Positions 24,701 through 34,660 of a stretch of DNA of 64,000 nucleotides are shown one piece after another. This stretch comes from Aptenodytes patagonicus (taxonomy: Eukaryota > Chordata > Aves > Sphenisciformes > Spheniscidae), in assembly GCF_965638725.1 (NCBI RefSeq), contig NC_134960.1:2172501-2236500 (forward strand), read 5' to 3'. Each line of letters starts with the position of its first letter. Position 1 is the first letter of the stretch. The notes under the pieces are model-generated. The model worked only from the letters and a program-made list of their open reading frames with translations. It was not told where the DNA came from and did not search any database. Made by a program: the position numbers and the translations under genes.

Positions 24701-26477
24701 TCTGTGTACCTCTTTCCTTCTTTGATTATTTAATTTACCTAACTTGTTGTATCTTTACCTACGGTGAAAGCTCGCTGGTGAACGGTGCCTCACCCAAAGA
24801 CCCAAAGACCCGACTGGGGGATACTAACACAAGATAAAAATGTCAAGCAGACCAGAAAAAATGAGTTTAGAGAAAGCATGGCACACCTACAGGGGGTGTT
24901 TTTCTCCACTTAAAACCAAGTTTGGGCTTTTCTTTAATCTTTATGTTAAAAAAAAGAAAACCGGCCCGTGCAGGCAGGCAGTGTGATAGTGTCACGCTGG
25001 TTGTCTAAGCTGCCCACGCATCTTTCTACCTCTCTCCCAATATACCTTCCCGTTGCGTATGACTTCAAACCTGCCTTGAAAGAATTGAAAATGAAATAAC
25101 TAAAAGCGCTCTAATATTCTGCTGGATTGAAGGCACCTTGAAGACATTGGATGCAAATCTAATCTCGTTGTCATCCAGAGCCAGTGGATTGGAGAGAAAT
25201 CCTGACGGTTTCAGTAGCCTTCTATCAAGGCGTCATCTCCCTTCCGCACCCTTCATCCGCAAGCGGTAGAGGACGGAATACCAGTGATCACACTTTATGT
25301 CTCCTAACACGGTTATTTCAGATCGGCCCAGCCCGACACACAGCCCAGGCCAGGGGAAGACGGGAGAAAAAAAACATTCTCAGGTTTTGCAAAATGCTCG
25401 CGTTGCCCTGCCTCCCGCCTTTTGCCATTTACACTGAGAACAGATGTTTAGCCAATATACCTCTTCCTATAATTGCACAACCTATGGCAAATGAGTGCTG
25501 TGAAACCAGAGCATCTGTAAGTCTTAAACCCCTGCAGCAAAGCGACTGAGACCGGATCTCAGCTGGGAGCTTTACGGGAAAAAAGCACTGAAAACAGACT
25601 ATGTCACAGCTGTAACTAGGCTGAGGAATCCTCTTTCTTAGACTCTTGAAGCTTTCAAAGCAACGACAGAGCAAATCCAGGCAGTGCCTGTAGTACCACT
25701 TCTCACCAGAAAAGTGGTCTGCTGGGGCCAGGCCGGGACTTGTGTCACACGCCGCTCCCCTGGCTCACGTGCACCGCGACGTGCACAGGAATTGCTCTGG
25801 CGACTCCACCGACCCGTTTCTTTCAGCCGTGCATTTAACGAGTGTCCAACGCTGGAATGCAGCACCGCGCTCCTGTACGTCTGCTTGCATCATTGCGAGG
25901 AATCGGGCTGACACTGGACAACTCGGTGCGTACTGACCACTACACGCCATGAAAGCATAAATGCAGAGGAGATGGTCAGGAGCGTCACTCACAATCTTCA
26001 CATATTTAATTTCCTTTTCCACTGACCTTTTTTCTACCACCCGTGGCTGTTCCTATTACTCCAGGCCCTACCGCATCCCTTCTGCAAATTGCTAACACCG
26101 AATAAATGAAAATACAGGTTTGGCTCTCCCTGTTCCTTAGTCCTGCTGTCAACAGCAAAAGCGTGCCCTTCGGAGCCGGTACCAATCCAGAGTCCCGCGG
26201 CAGCGCTCAGGGGAACCGGGCTGCTCAGAGGCGGCACCGGGACCGGTTCCTTGACACTCCGCAGCAAGCTGACCGGGAGCAGCCCAACCGCTGGCCGAGT
26301 TCCCACCCAACTCAAAATAGCCTCATCTAGACCCTGCACTTCATTCCCTTTCTTTCCCAATTTATGAGGGTTGCTATGGGCTGGCGGAAAGTCTGGGAGT
26401 CTACGTGTTGGGATTACCGTGCTGCCTCCGGCTGCCCGGGATGCGCGTGAACAGCAGCCAGGCAGGGTGAGCACGGG
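18740..26477. other. Non-coding interval between the CpG island and the IRF1 upstream minisatellite
   Basis: No gene recognised. The GC-rich parts (18760-19600, 20400-21200, 22000-22400) produce overlapping open frames on both strands without motifs. A C/T-rich short repeat built on 'catctcccc' lies at about 22230-22276 and a G run at 21895-21907. No clear retroelement 3' end was found in this interval. Confidence 0.5.
22230..22276. repeat. CATCTCCC-type short tandem repeat
   Basis: Five or so near-perfect copies of an 8-10-bp pyrimidine-rich unit ('ccatctcccc'). Short frames running through it are not genes. Confidence 0.8.
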
Positions 26478-27170
26478 CCGGGGCTGAGCCCCTCGGTGGG
26501 ACGGGGGCTGGATCCCTCAGGGGTATGTGGGTTGGATCCCTTGGTGGGACGGGGGCTGGATCCCTCAGTGGGGATGGGGGCTGGATCCCTCGGGGGGACA
26601 GGGGCTGGATCCTTCAGTGGGGACGGGCGCTGGATCCCTCGGGGAGACGGGGGCTGGATCCCTCTGCGGGACAGAGCCTGGATCCCTCAGGAGGGATGGG
26701 GGCTGGATCCCTTGGGGGGACAGGGGCTGGATCCTTCAGTGGGGACGGGCGCTGGATCCCTCGGGGAGACGGGGGCTGGATCCCTCTGTGGGACAGAGCC
26801 TGGATCCCTCAGGAGGGATGGGGGCTGGATCCCTTGGGGGGACAGGGGCTGGATCCCTCCATGGGACGGGGGCTGGATCCCTCAGTGGGGATGGGGACTG
26901 GATCCCTCCATGGGACAGGGGCTGGATCCCTCTGTGGGACAGGGGCTGGATCCTTCAGTGGGGATGGGGCCTGGATCCCTCCATGGGACAGGGGCTGGAT
27001 CCCTCGGGGGGGACGAGGGCTGGATCCCTCTGCGGGACAGGGGCTGGATCCCTTGGTGGGGACGGGGCCTGGATCCCTCGGGGGGGACGGGGGCTGGATC
27101 CCTCGGGGGGACGGGGGCTGGATCCCTTGGTGGGGACGGGGGCTGGATCCCTCGCAGGGACGGCGGTCCG
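26478..27170 (+). repeat. 24-25-bp minisatellite, 27 copies, upstream of IRF1
   Basis: The core GGGGCTGGATCCCT recurs every 24 or 25 bp. I count 27 copies of TGGATCC between 26509 and 27150 (mean spacing about 24.4 bp). The spacer after each core varies between a few types (cagtgggga, cggggggac, ctgtgggac, ccatgggac). A block of five units is duplicated as a 122-bp higher-order repeat (26604-26725 and 26726-26847) with one mismatch seen. The repeat lacks stop codons in all three + frames, which creates spurious frames of 281-313 codons. Flanks decay into the CpG island of IRF1. Confidence 0.95.
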
Positions 27171-27302
27171 AGCCTCTCGGTGGGGGCAGGCTCAGCAGGA
27201 CCCCGAGCCGAGCCCCTCGGTGGCGGAGCCCGCGCCCACGCAGGACAGCGGCCGGGCGGGGAGGGGCGCGCGGCGGGGCGGGGCCGTGGCGCGCGGCGAG
27301 GT

Positions 27303-27330
27303 GGGGGGGGGGGGGGGGGGGGGGGGGGGG
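27303..27330. repeat. Poly(G) tract, 28 bp, in the IRF1 promoter region
   Basis: Uninterrupted G run ending about 40 bp upstream of the IRF1 GAS element. Such runs can form quadruplex structures and are error-prone in sequencing, so the true length is uncertain. Confidence 0.9.
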
Positions 27331-27370
27331 CCGGCGCTCCCCCCGCGCCGCTGGTGCTACAACAGCGTGA

Positions 27371-27380
27371 TTTCCCCGAA
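27371..27380 (+). promoter_or_regulatory. IRF1 promoter GAS element (STAT1 site)
   Basis: TTTCCCCGAA contains the palindromic GAS pattern TTCNNNGAA (27372-27380). The mammalian IRF1 promoter carries the same TTTCCCCGAA core, through which STAT1 dimers mediate interferon-gamma induction. Its position, about 110-120 bp upstream of the TATA-like box and in a CpG island, matches the mammalian arrangement. This is the strongest regulatory call in the window. Confidence 0.9.
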
Positions 27381-27399
27381 GTGATGCTGGCGGCGGCAG

Positions 27400-27441
27400 C
27401 CAATGGGAGGCGCGGCCGCCCCCCGCGGCGGCGCTGATTGG
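27400..27441 (+). promoter_or_regulatory. IRF1 promoter CCAAT box (27400-27404) and inverted CCAAT box (27437-27441)
   Basis: CCAAT followed by GGGAGG at 27400, and ATTGG within 'ctgattggccg' at 27437, both NF-Y-type sites between the GAS and NF-kB elements. The paired spacing of about 37 bp is typical of NF-Y promoters. Assignment rests on motif and position. Confidence 0.7.
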
Positions 27442-27468
27442 CCGGGACGCAGCCGGGCCCGGGGCGGC

Positions 27469-27478
27469 GGGGAATCCC
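27469..27478 (+). promoter_or_regulatory. IRF1 promoter NF-kB site
   Basis: GGGGAATCCC is a perfect palindromic-type kappaB site. The mammalian IRF1 promoter has a kappaB site of this sequence downstream of the GAS, giving synergy between TNF and interferon-gamma. The order GAS, CCAAT, kappaB is kept here. Confidence 0.85.
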
Positions 27479-27491
27479 GGGCGCCGCCGCG

Positions 27492-27638
27492 TTATACCCG
27501 AGGGCGCGCCCCGCGGGTGGCAGAGGCGGGTCGGCGGGCGGCGGGCACGGACGGCTCGGCTCGGCTCGGCTCGGCTCGGCTCACCGCTGCACACCACGGC
27601 ACAAGGTTGCACGGCTCGGCACTGCACGGCACAGCGAG
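27492..27638 (+). promoter_or_regulatory. IRF1 TATA-like element and untranslated exon 1
   Basis: A TTATAC element (27492-27497) predicts initiation near 27520. Exon 1 then runs to about 27638, where 'acagcgag' meets a GTGGGT donor. It holds six CGGCT repeats (27552-27582) and no ATG, so no upstream open reading frame burdens the leader. The next exon starts at 28933 after a 'tttctttcatag' acceptor and adds only five untranslated bases before the start codon. The transcription start and donor are inferred; another donor close by is possible. Confidence 0.6.
27552..27582 (+). repeat. (CGGCT)6 pentamer repeat in IRF1 5' UTR
   Basis: Six perfect CGGCT copies in the predicted untranslated first exon. 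A second pentamer run, about four copies of CCCGT, lies at 27655-27675 just inside intron 1. Confidence 0.9.
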
Positions 27639-28102
27639 GTGGGTCGCGGTGCGTCCCGTCCCGTCCCGTCCCGTCGCTCGGCCCCCGCTTTGCACGGCAC
27701 CGGGGGCTCCGGACGGAGGCGCCCCGCAGGGTCCGTGGGAGCGGCCCCGGGGGCACGGCACGGCTCGGCTGATCTTGGCTTGCCTCGCCAAGAGGGGGCA
27801 GCGCCGGGTTTCGCCGTGCGGAGGCGGTTTGGGGGCGCGGGACTCATCGCGCCGGCAGCCGTCGGGTAGGCACCGGGCATCCCTCCGGCGGGCAGCGGTC
27901 GCGGCCCCTTACACAACCCGCGGGAGGGGAGGGGAGGGGAGGGGACGGGGCGGGATGTCCCCCCGCACCCGCGGGAACGGGCATGTCCGGGCTCGGCTGC
28001 CGCTCTGCGGGCTCAGCCGGAGGCTCCGCTCCGCCGTTGAGCGTGTGCCAGCGCCGAGCCCCGGGGCCGGATCCCGCGGCCCCGAGCCCTGCTCCCCGCG
28101 GC

Positions 28103-28124
28103 GGGGGGGGGGGGGGGGGGGGGG
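28103..28124. repeat. Poly(G) tract, 22 bp, IRF1 intron 1
   Basis: Uninterrupted G run in the CpG-rich part of intron 1. Confidence 0.9.
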
Positions 28125-28641
28125 AGGCCAGCCCTGGCTGACCTCCTCCCCGCAGCGGCGGGCACTCTCCGGGGCGCTGTCCCGCCGCCGCCGAGCGCGT
28201 CGCTGGTAAAAGTTGGAAATGTATTGTTTGGGAAATCTTGGTCTAGTCTGTCTCGAAAAAAAAAACCACCGCAAACAGGAAATTATTTTCTGCAGAGGAA
28301 GGGCTGGGAGGGCCGCGCCGCCCCGCTCCGGCTGCGCCGCGGGGCCGGGTCCTGCGCGGCCGGAGCGCCGGGCGCGGTTCTGCCGGGGCTGGTCGCGTTG
28401 CTAATTGGGGCTCCCCCCGCCTTGCGCAATTTAATTAATAACAAACTTTTAAGAAGGCGACCGTGCAGTTAGTGCCTCTCTGTGGCCGCGGAGGGGGGGG
28501 GGGGGTGTCCCGCACCGGTCCCCGCGGGGGGACCCGCACCCGCTCTCGGGAAAACCGCGCCGGTGCTGGGGGTGGGCTCCCCCCCAGGATCGGGAGTCGG
28601 GGCCGGGCTCCCTCCCGGGCGGCCCTGTCCCACGCAAAGCT

Positions 28642-28660
28642 CCCCCCCCCCCCCCCCCCC
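28642..28660. repeat. Poly(C) tract, 19 bp, IRF1 intron 1
   Basis: Uninterrupted C run followed at once by 'gcag', so it resembles a long pyrimidine tract with a splice acceptor. No matching first or alternative exon with coding value follows. Confidence 0.9.
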
Positions 28661-28937
28661 GCAGCCCGGGCCGAGCACCCGCCCCTGCAGTCAGCCCCTT
28701 TCCAGAATTCAAACCTGCAGACGTGTTCCTGGTGCTCAGCAGGCAGAGCGGGAAGCGCTGCCGCCCAGAAGCAGGTGGAAGATACTGAAAAAGAGTTAAG
28801 GCGCTGGAAAAGTAGTTTTGGTTGCATCGATAGCGTCCGTGGCAATGCTCACAGTACAGAAGGGGAGGGGTGACTCTGCAGGATGGTTAAAACAGTGATG
28901 AGTTTTTTGCTGACCTGTTATTTCTTTCATAGACAAC

Positions 28938-29037
28938 ATGCCAGTGTCAAGAATGCGCATGAGGCCCTGGTTGGAAATGCAGATTAATTCCAATCAAATA
29001 CCAGGACTGACATGGATTAACAAGGTGAGGGTTGGGG

Positions 29038-29105
<68 letters not shown>

Positions 29106-32100
29106 CTTCTGTATCATTAACCATCCGTGTTCTCAGATGGCACTAAACATAAGTCAAGATCATAAAGGAAAGAAGGACGTGGAGAAAACTTGCAAGCATT
29201 AGGTTTAAAAAGCAACTATTTTTGTTTTCAGAGAAGGTAGCTCTGGTTGGTACCCAATGTAGTAGTTCCATTTTTGTCCTGGGAAAATTCCCAGGAGGGA
29301 AATGATAAATTAAAATAAAAGCAATCTGAACATGATGGAGAACCAAGAAAACTCCAAGATCTCTTTTGACTCCTGCTGCCCACTTGAGCCAAGTCACCTC
29401 CTGTCCCCGTTAAGTAGCTCTTACACTCCCAGTTGCTCCCAGTTTTAAGATTTGGCCTGAAAGAAACTCTGGATTTGCTTCACTTTGGTCTGGAAGGCAC
29501 ATCCCTGTACCTGTACCGCAGGATGAGATCACTAGGCTTATTGAACCAGGTCTCTTTCTCTGAAGCTTCCCTATCCATCCCAAGGTGATATTTAAGCTAG
29601 GACATGTTTTTCTTAGGATGCAAGCAAGATCTTAGGGGCAACTTGAAAAAGGGATTCTCTACCAGAGTGTACCTGGAAAATATACTGCAGTTAATGATAC
29701 ACTAATAGATTAGATGCAATGTATTTAAACGATTCTGGGATAAAAATGGCAATATTGCTCAATTCTACTGTACCGTACCACGTGTGGCTTTCCCAGTTTC
29801 AGAACTCATAAAAAACCTTCTATGCATTAACAAAATAGACGGAACAACGGATGCTTAGTTAAGATACAGAGCGGAGGGTTTATAAAATTTCTGAGCTGCT
29901 ACTGAGAATTCTGTGATTAAATCCATCATTCCAGACTGGCATGTAATGCTTCGTTCTCAATTCAAATCTCTGTTGGTTTAACTTCAGGATAAGATGATGT
30001 TTCAAATCCCGTGGAAACATGCAGCTAAGCATGGCTGGGACATGGAGAAAGATGCCTGCCTTTTCCGGAGCTGGGCCATTCATACAGGTGGGTGCTGGCT
30101 TTACATTTCCATCAGTCATATCAATATCTCAAAAAGGCGGGTTTTTTGTCTTGACTTACACCTCAGGTAGTTATATTAACTACTAGTATGTATGTCAGAG
30201 AAAATAGAAAAATAATTTTTTTTTTTTGTGGGAAGAACTAGCACTGAAACGTCTAAACGCCCACCCCATCTCTTATTTATAGGAAGATATAAAGTAGGCG
30301 AGAAAGACCCTGACCCGAAAACCTGGAAGGCAAACTTCCGCTGTGCTATGAATTCACTGCCTGACATCGAAGAAGTGAAGGATAAAAGCATCAACAAGGG
30401 CTCCAGTGCTGTCAGGGTTTACAGGATGCTGCCGCCCTTGACAAAGGATCAGAAGAAAGGTAAGCCCTCAGCAAGCCCGCTGGGGTTACGCAGCTTCCGC
30501 TGCTGCGCTTAAATACCGCCTAAAATTCCTGCTCCGCGTAGGCAGGGGTATAACAGACCTGTCGGTAGCACCGGTGCTGCTGGGGTTAGTCACTGGTTAT
30601 TGCCATTGGTAACAGTTTGTACGAACAGTTCATTTTATCCCAAATTCTTTAAATGTGCCTGAAGGCATCATCGGGAGGCGACCGGGACTCGCTGCTACCG
30701 GGACACTGGTAGCAGAGCTTGCTGAGCAGGGCTGAAAGCCGCAAGAGCTCATGCTCACCTGAAATGCCAGCCGTGCAGCCCTTTCTCACATTCGTCTTAT
30801 TTTTATTTAACAGAAAGGAAGTCAAAGTCTTCAAGAGAAGCAAGAAACAGGAGCAAGAGAAAGGTATGTGTCTGTAGAGGCAGCTGAAGAAGCTAGAGGT
30901 TTCGGTGGTTTTCATGCTGAATTTTTTTTCATATGGGAACTTGTGCGTTCTTAGACAAGTCTTTCATTCTTTGCCCTTATTTTTATAGTCGTATGAAGAT
31001 GTGAGGACGGAGGAGTCAGCAGAAAGACTAACCAACACTCCTCTGCCAGATGACCACAGTGGCTACACCGTTCACGACTACGCGGGGCAGGAAGTGGAGG
31101 TTGAGAGCACGTCCATCACCTTAGGTGAGACTCAGTTTTTAGCTCTCTGAGCAGAGTGGAAAGTGCTGTTCATGCTAAACCCACAATCTCTGCGCCAAAA
31201 GACAAAGATGACTCTTGGGGCTGGGCCTGGCTGCGCCGTCAGACAGGCAGGGAGGAAATAGAGGTGGTTGTGTCTCTCCTGTGAGTGCCAACTCCTCCTG
31301 GTGCATCCCGCAGACCTCTCCTCGTGCGAGGTGAGCGGCTCCCTGGCTGACTGGAGGCCGCCGATGGAAATCACCATGGCTGACAGCACCAATGACCTCT
31401 ACCAGCTCCAGGTGTCTCCCCTGGCTTCGTCCTCGGAAGGTGGGTATTTCTTTTCTCCTACCCTGGTCTTTCACCGGTCTACTGAAGGCAGGTTGGAGGC
31501 AAGGCAGCGGGATGAAGAAGTGCCTAGGGGATCAGGAGAAACAAGAGTTGTCTTGCAGAAAAAAAACCCAACCTCCACCTGATGGATATCTGATGTTATC
31601 CAGATATCCTGGAGCTACCGAACTGGCCAGGTTACAGATGGGCACGTGCCACCTGCAGAAGTAGTTGCTCATGGGTGAAAGGCTCCAAAATGCCATTTAC
31701 TTTGCACATGCGGGCAAAGGGGCAGGCTTCATCTCGCAGGCTCAACGCGATGGCACGGATAGGTCAGCCTGTAAAGAAAAGGAGAGATTTCTGAGCCGGG
31801 AAGGTGGGACTGGGGGTTCCTGGCAGCTGGAAGGGGGTGATGCCAGAAGCAGGACAGATAGGTGCAATAGTGACAGTGGAGGTAACCGCGCTTCCCAATG
31901 GGGAAAAAAAATAATTAACATGGATATATCAGAGTGGTTCTTCACTCGGGGTGCAAATCATCTTCCTCCTGCATACCAAGCGGGCTCTGCTTTGGTGAGT
32001 CTTGGGGAGGCGTAAGAGCTGGCTGGAGCCACGCACCCCGACGTGCAGTTGTTGAAGAGGTGAAGGGCTGTGGGGGGCTCAGGGCACGGAGCTGCTGATG

Positions 32101-33649
32101 GGCCTCCCCACCTCAAACCCATGAGCCTCTCCTCGGTGTCATCCGGGGGGAGGGAGGGAGTAAAAGGTAGTGGTGGTGTGTGACAAGAGAATATGAAGCG
32201 GGTTGTGTGGCGAAGAAGCAGAAGTGTGAGGGCTAATGTGCGAAAAGTTGAGATCTATGTCTGTTTTCTTCTCTTTTTTTTTATGTGCTTACAAAACAGT
32301 CACAGACGAAGATGAAGAGGAAATGAATTCGGAGATTTTTAAGGTAAAACCAGCTCTTCTGGTCAGAATAAAACTGGCCAAAGTTGCTGTTTGCACCAAG
32401 AGAGGAAGGGAAGCAGCTATCTGATCCAGTCCTGTACGAGCTGAACATGCACTTATGTAATCCAAGACCCTTATTTAATGAGGAAGCCTGAAAAATTAAA
32501 TGTAGAAAGGCGGCTACTTCACAAACATGAGCTGGAGAGGACACATCCATGGAAATACTTACTCTTCATGTGAGAGTCAGAGAAAGCTATTGAGTACTGC
32601 TAGAAGTAGAGGTTGCTGTATTAGAGTCTGCAAAGCTTCTCTAGACTTTTTTATTTTGCCCTTCCCTCCACCTCTGACATGTATGGCACTTAATCTGTGT
32701 CTCCAGACATGTCACGCTCATCCCACTGATAAGATGGGGGACTCATCACCGAAGGTGCTCTGGCCCTCCGTTTTGCATTAACTTTTTTTTTTTTTTTAAC
32801 TGGGAGTAAACTGAGTTTTATATAATTTAGCATGAGAAGATATAATTTGATCTTTTTTGCTTACCTGTCTTCTAATTAAGAGAAAGGCATAAAATATTGC
32901 ACCCACAGAAAGAAGGAGCAGTTTTTACCGTCTCCTTTTTCTCTTACAGGTGCTCGAACCAGCCCAAGACTGGCACACCACCAGTGTTGGGGGGAAAGGC
33001 TTTCTCACCAATGAGCCGGGCACGCAGACCATGTGCAGCACTTACAGCTACAAGGAGCAGGATGAGGAGATCAACACGACTTTGGGTACAGACTCCTCGG
33101 TTATCACTGACGGTCAAGGCCACAGGATGATGCAGACGAGGGTTTTCGTGCAAGACACTAACTGGGAGGGAGCAAAGCAAATGGAGGAATTTGCACATCC
33201 CTGTGTTCTGAGATTTCCAAGCAGCCTGTCGGAAGGCTGCGAGGAATTTGCTGAGAAAAAGGAAAAGGCGAAAAATGCCTCCAGTAAGAGTATACTACAG
33301 ATTTGTCTTAGGGTTATACACGTGTAAGTTATGTCAGCTTTCAGGAACTCCTTGCAATGTAACTGAAGAATTTCCACTAGCCATAGCTTAAATGGGACAG
33401 TTTAATAGAGAGTGTTTTAGCAAAATATTAGTCTAAGGTATTTGCTCACATCCGAGAAATCTTTCTTTTTTTTATATATTAATATATATTGACTGTTTTG
33501 CTCTTGCTGCATGTGATTCAGTGCTCATTCTTGGTTTATTTTGTCTAGGAGAGCTGGAGTTAAGGTTCTTTGACCAGAAAAGCAGCCTAGACTTCTCCTG
33601 GTTGGACACAGTGAGACCTACAATGCAAGTCATTCCCTGTGGCTTGTAA
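28938..33649 (+). CDS. IRF1: Interferon regulatory factor 1, nine coding exons, 318 aa
   Basis: Nuclear transcription factor binding ISRE/IRF-E sites in interferon, MHC class I and antiviral promoters. Coding exons: 28938-29024, 29988-30087, 30283-30459, 30814-30863, 30989-31124, 31314-31439, 32300-32343, 32950-33085 and 33549-33649, all with GT/AG borders and consistent phase. The 100, 177 and 50 nt exons match human IRF1. The IRF DNA-binding domain (about 1-115) has the tryptophan cluster at 11, 26, 38, 46 and 58 and the recognition-helix residues Arg82, Cys83, Asn86 and Ser87. A basic nuclear localisation stretch (about 117-138) and an acidic TDEDEEE segment follow. The C terminus has the SLDFSWLD motif and ends in IPCGL. 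The size is close to mammalian IRF1 (325 aa). The least certain border is the exon 9 donor (GTACAG at 33086). A stronger in-frame donor lies 198 bp downstream. Confidence 0.96.
29042..29104. repeat. (TTA)n microsatellite at the start of IRF1 intron 2
   Basis: About 20 perfect TTA copies beginning only 17 bp after the exon 2 donor at 29025. The leucine run that extends the exon frame into it is intronic. Confidence 0.95.
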
Positions 33650-34660
33650 ACCCCTGGCTTCCTCCGACCATGAACTGCTCTTGAGTAGAAACTTTGGCAA
33701 GCCTGAGGAGAATGGAAGAAATTGTTTGTTACTGACTGAAGAAAGTAGCTTTTATATTCCGTTTAACTTTTAGGCCTGAAAAGGTTAGCAAGAAAAACTC
33801 CATTGTAAAAAAAAAAAAAAAAAAAGGACTCCCGTCTCACCGGCAGGACTCCTGGCACTGGAGATGCTCAGCCGCAGTACGTACCTTGTCACTGCTTCGG
33901 AGGTGAAGCTTTTACTGGAAGGTTGCCGATGTGCCGTGGGGTCTGACCTGGTGGAGTATCGCCGAATGGCGTTGTGTGCCGGAGGCCTGGGGAGGAGGTT
34001 ACCGTCCTCCCCGCGTGAGATGTGATGAGCACTTTACCCATGGAGTGCTTGGGAGAGACGCTGCAAGTGGGTCTCTTACCTGTTAGTTTTGGTTGCTGCT
34101 TACTTGTGCAACACTGGTGGCGTTGAGCTTAACAACTGTCATTACACTTAGAAAAATTGCACTAATTGGCCCTCTCTTCCTTGATTTACATAATTCACAT
34201 AGTTCATCTTTCAGAGCTTTCAACTTTAAACTGTGTAAATAGGTTAGACCAATAAAATGTGAAAATTCAGTTTAGGCTTTGCTTCCACATAGTAGTTACC
34301 CATGGGATGTTATCTGCTCATAGGCATGCCGTATCTATTTCCATATGATAGTTGAAGAGCTGCTGCATGAAACAATTTTTGCACTGATAGGGGCAGAGCT
34401 CTTTATTTATACCATGCCTTTCCAAGATAGCTTCTAGCACTCTACCAGGATACCTACAGTACTGTATGCAGCAAGCTGTATCGCCCTGCAGACCCACCCT
34501 GGGCTAGCGCGTGCAGGAGAGTGCAGGATGGAAGAGGTTCTAGTTTGCGTGTAATACCTAGGCATCAAATCACTAAGCTGTAATAGACTATATTCTTGTA
34601 CATTTTGTATATAAAGTGTTGTATATTTGTTTTAATAAAAATGTTTTATATATGACGTTT
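33650..34660 (+). other. IRF1 3' UTR
   Basis: The untranslated region runs about 1 kb from the stop to a poly(A) signal at 34634. An uninterrupted run of A at about 33807-33826 lies 160 bp into it, and ATTTA motifs occur. The final segment, 'tgtatataaagtgttgtat' leading to the poly(A) signal, resembles the end of mammalian IRF1 mRNA. No open frame of note. Confidence 0.8.
34634..34639 (+). terminator. IRF1 poly(A) signal AATAAA
   Basis: A canonical hexamer followed by a T-rich downstream element ('atgttttatatatg', then 'actttttctc'). Cleavage is expected near 34655. Confidence 0.85.

Noticed and set aside
26809-27756. 315-codon minus-strand proline-rich frame
   Set aside because: It reads the minisatellite and CpG island backwards, across the IRF1 promoter. 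The Pro/Arg/Ser repeat follows the DNA unit, so it is not a protein gene.
27403-28209. 268-codon + frame across IRF1 exon 1 and intron 1
   Set aside because: It spans the promoter CCAAT box, the untranslated exon and its donor. Arg/Gly/Ala-rich composition is typical of CpG-island translation.
28642-28670. Alternative IRF1 acceptor after the poly(C) tract
   Set aside because: C19 followed by GCAG looks like an acceptor, but no convincing downstream donor with coding continuity into exon 2 was found; a chance product of the homopolymer.
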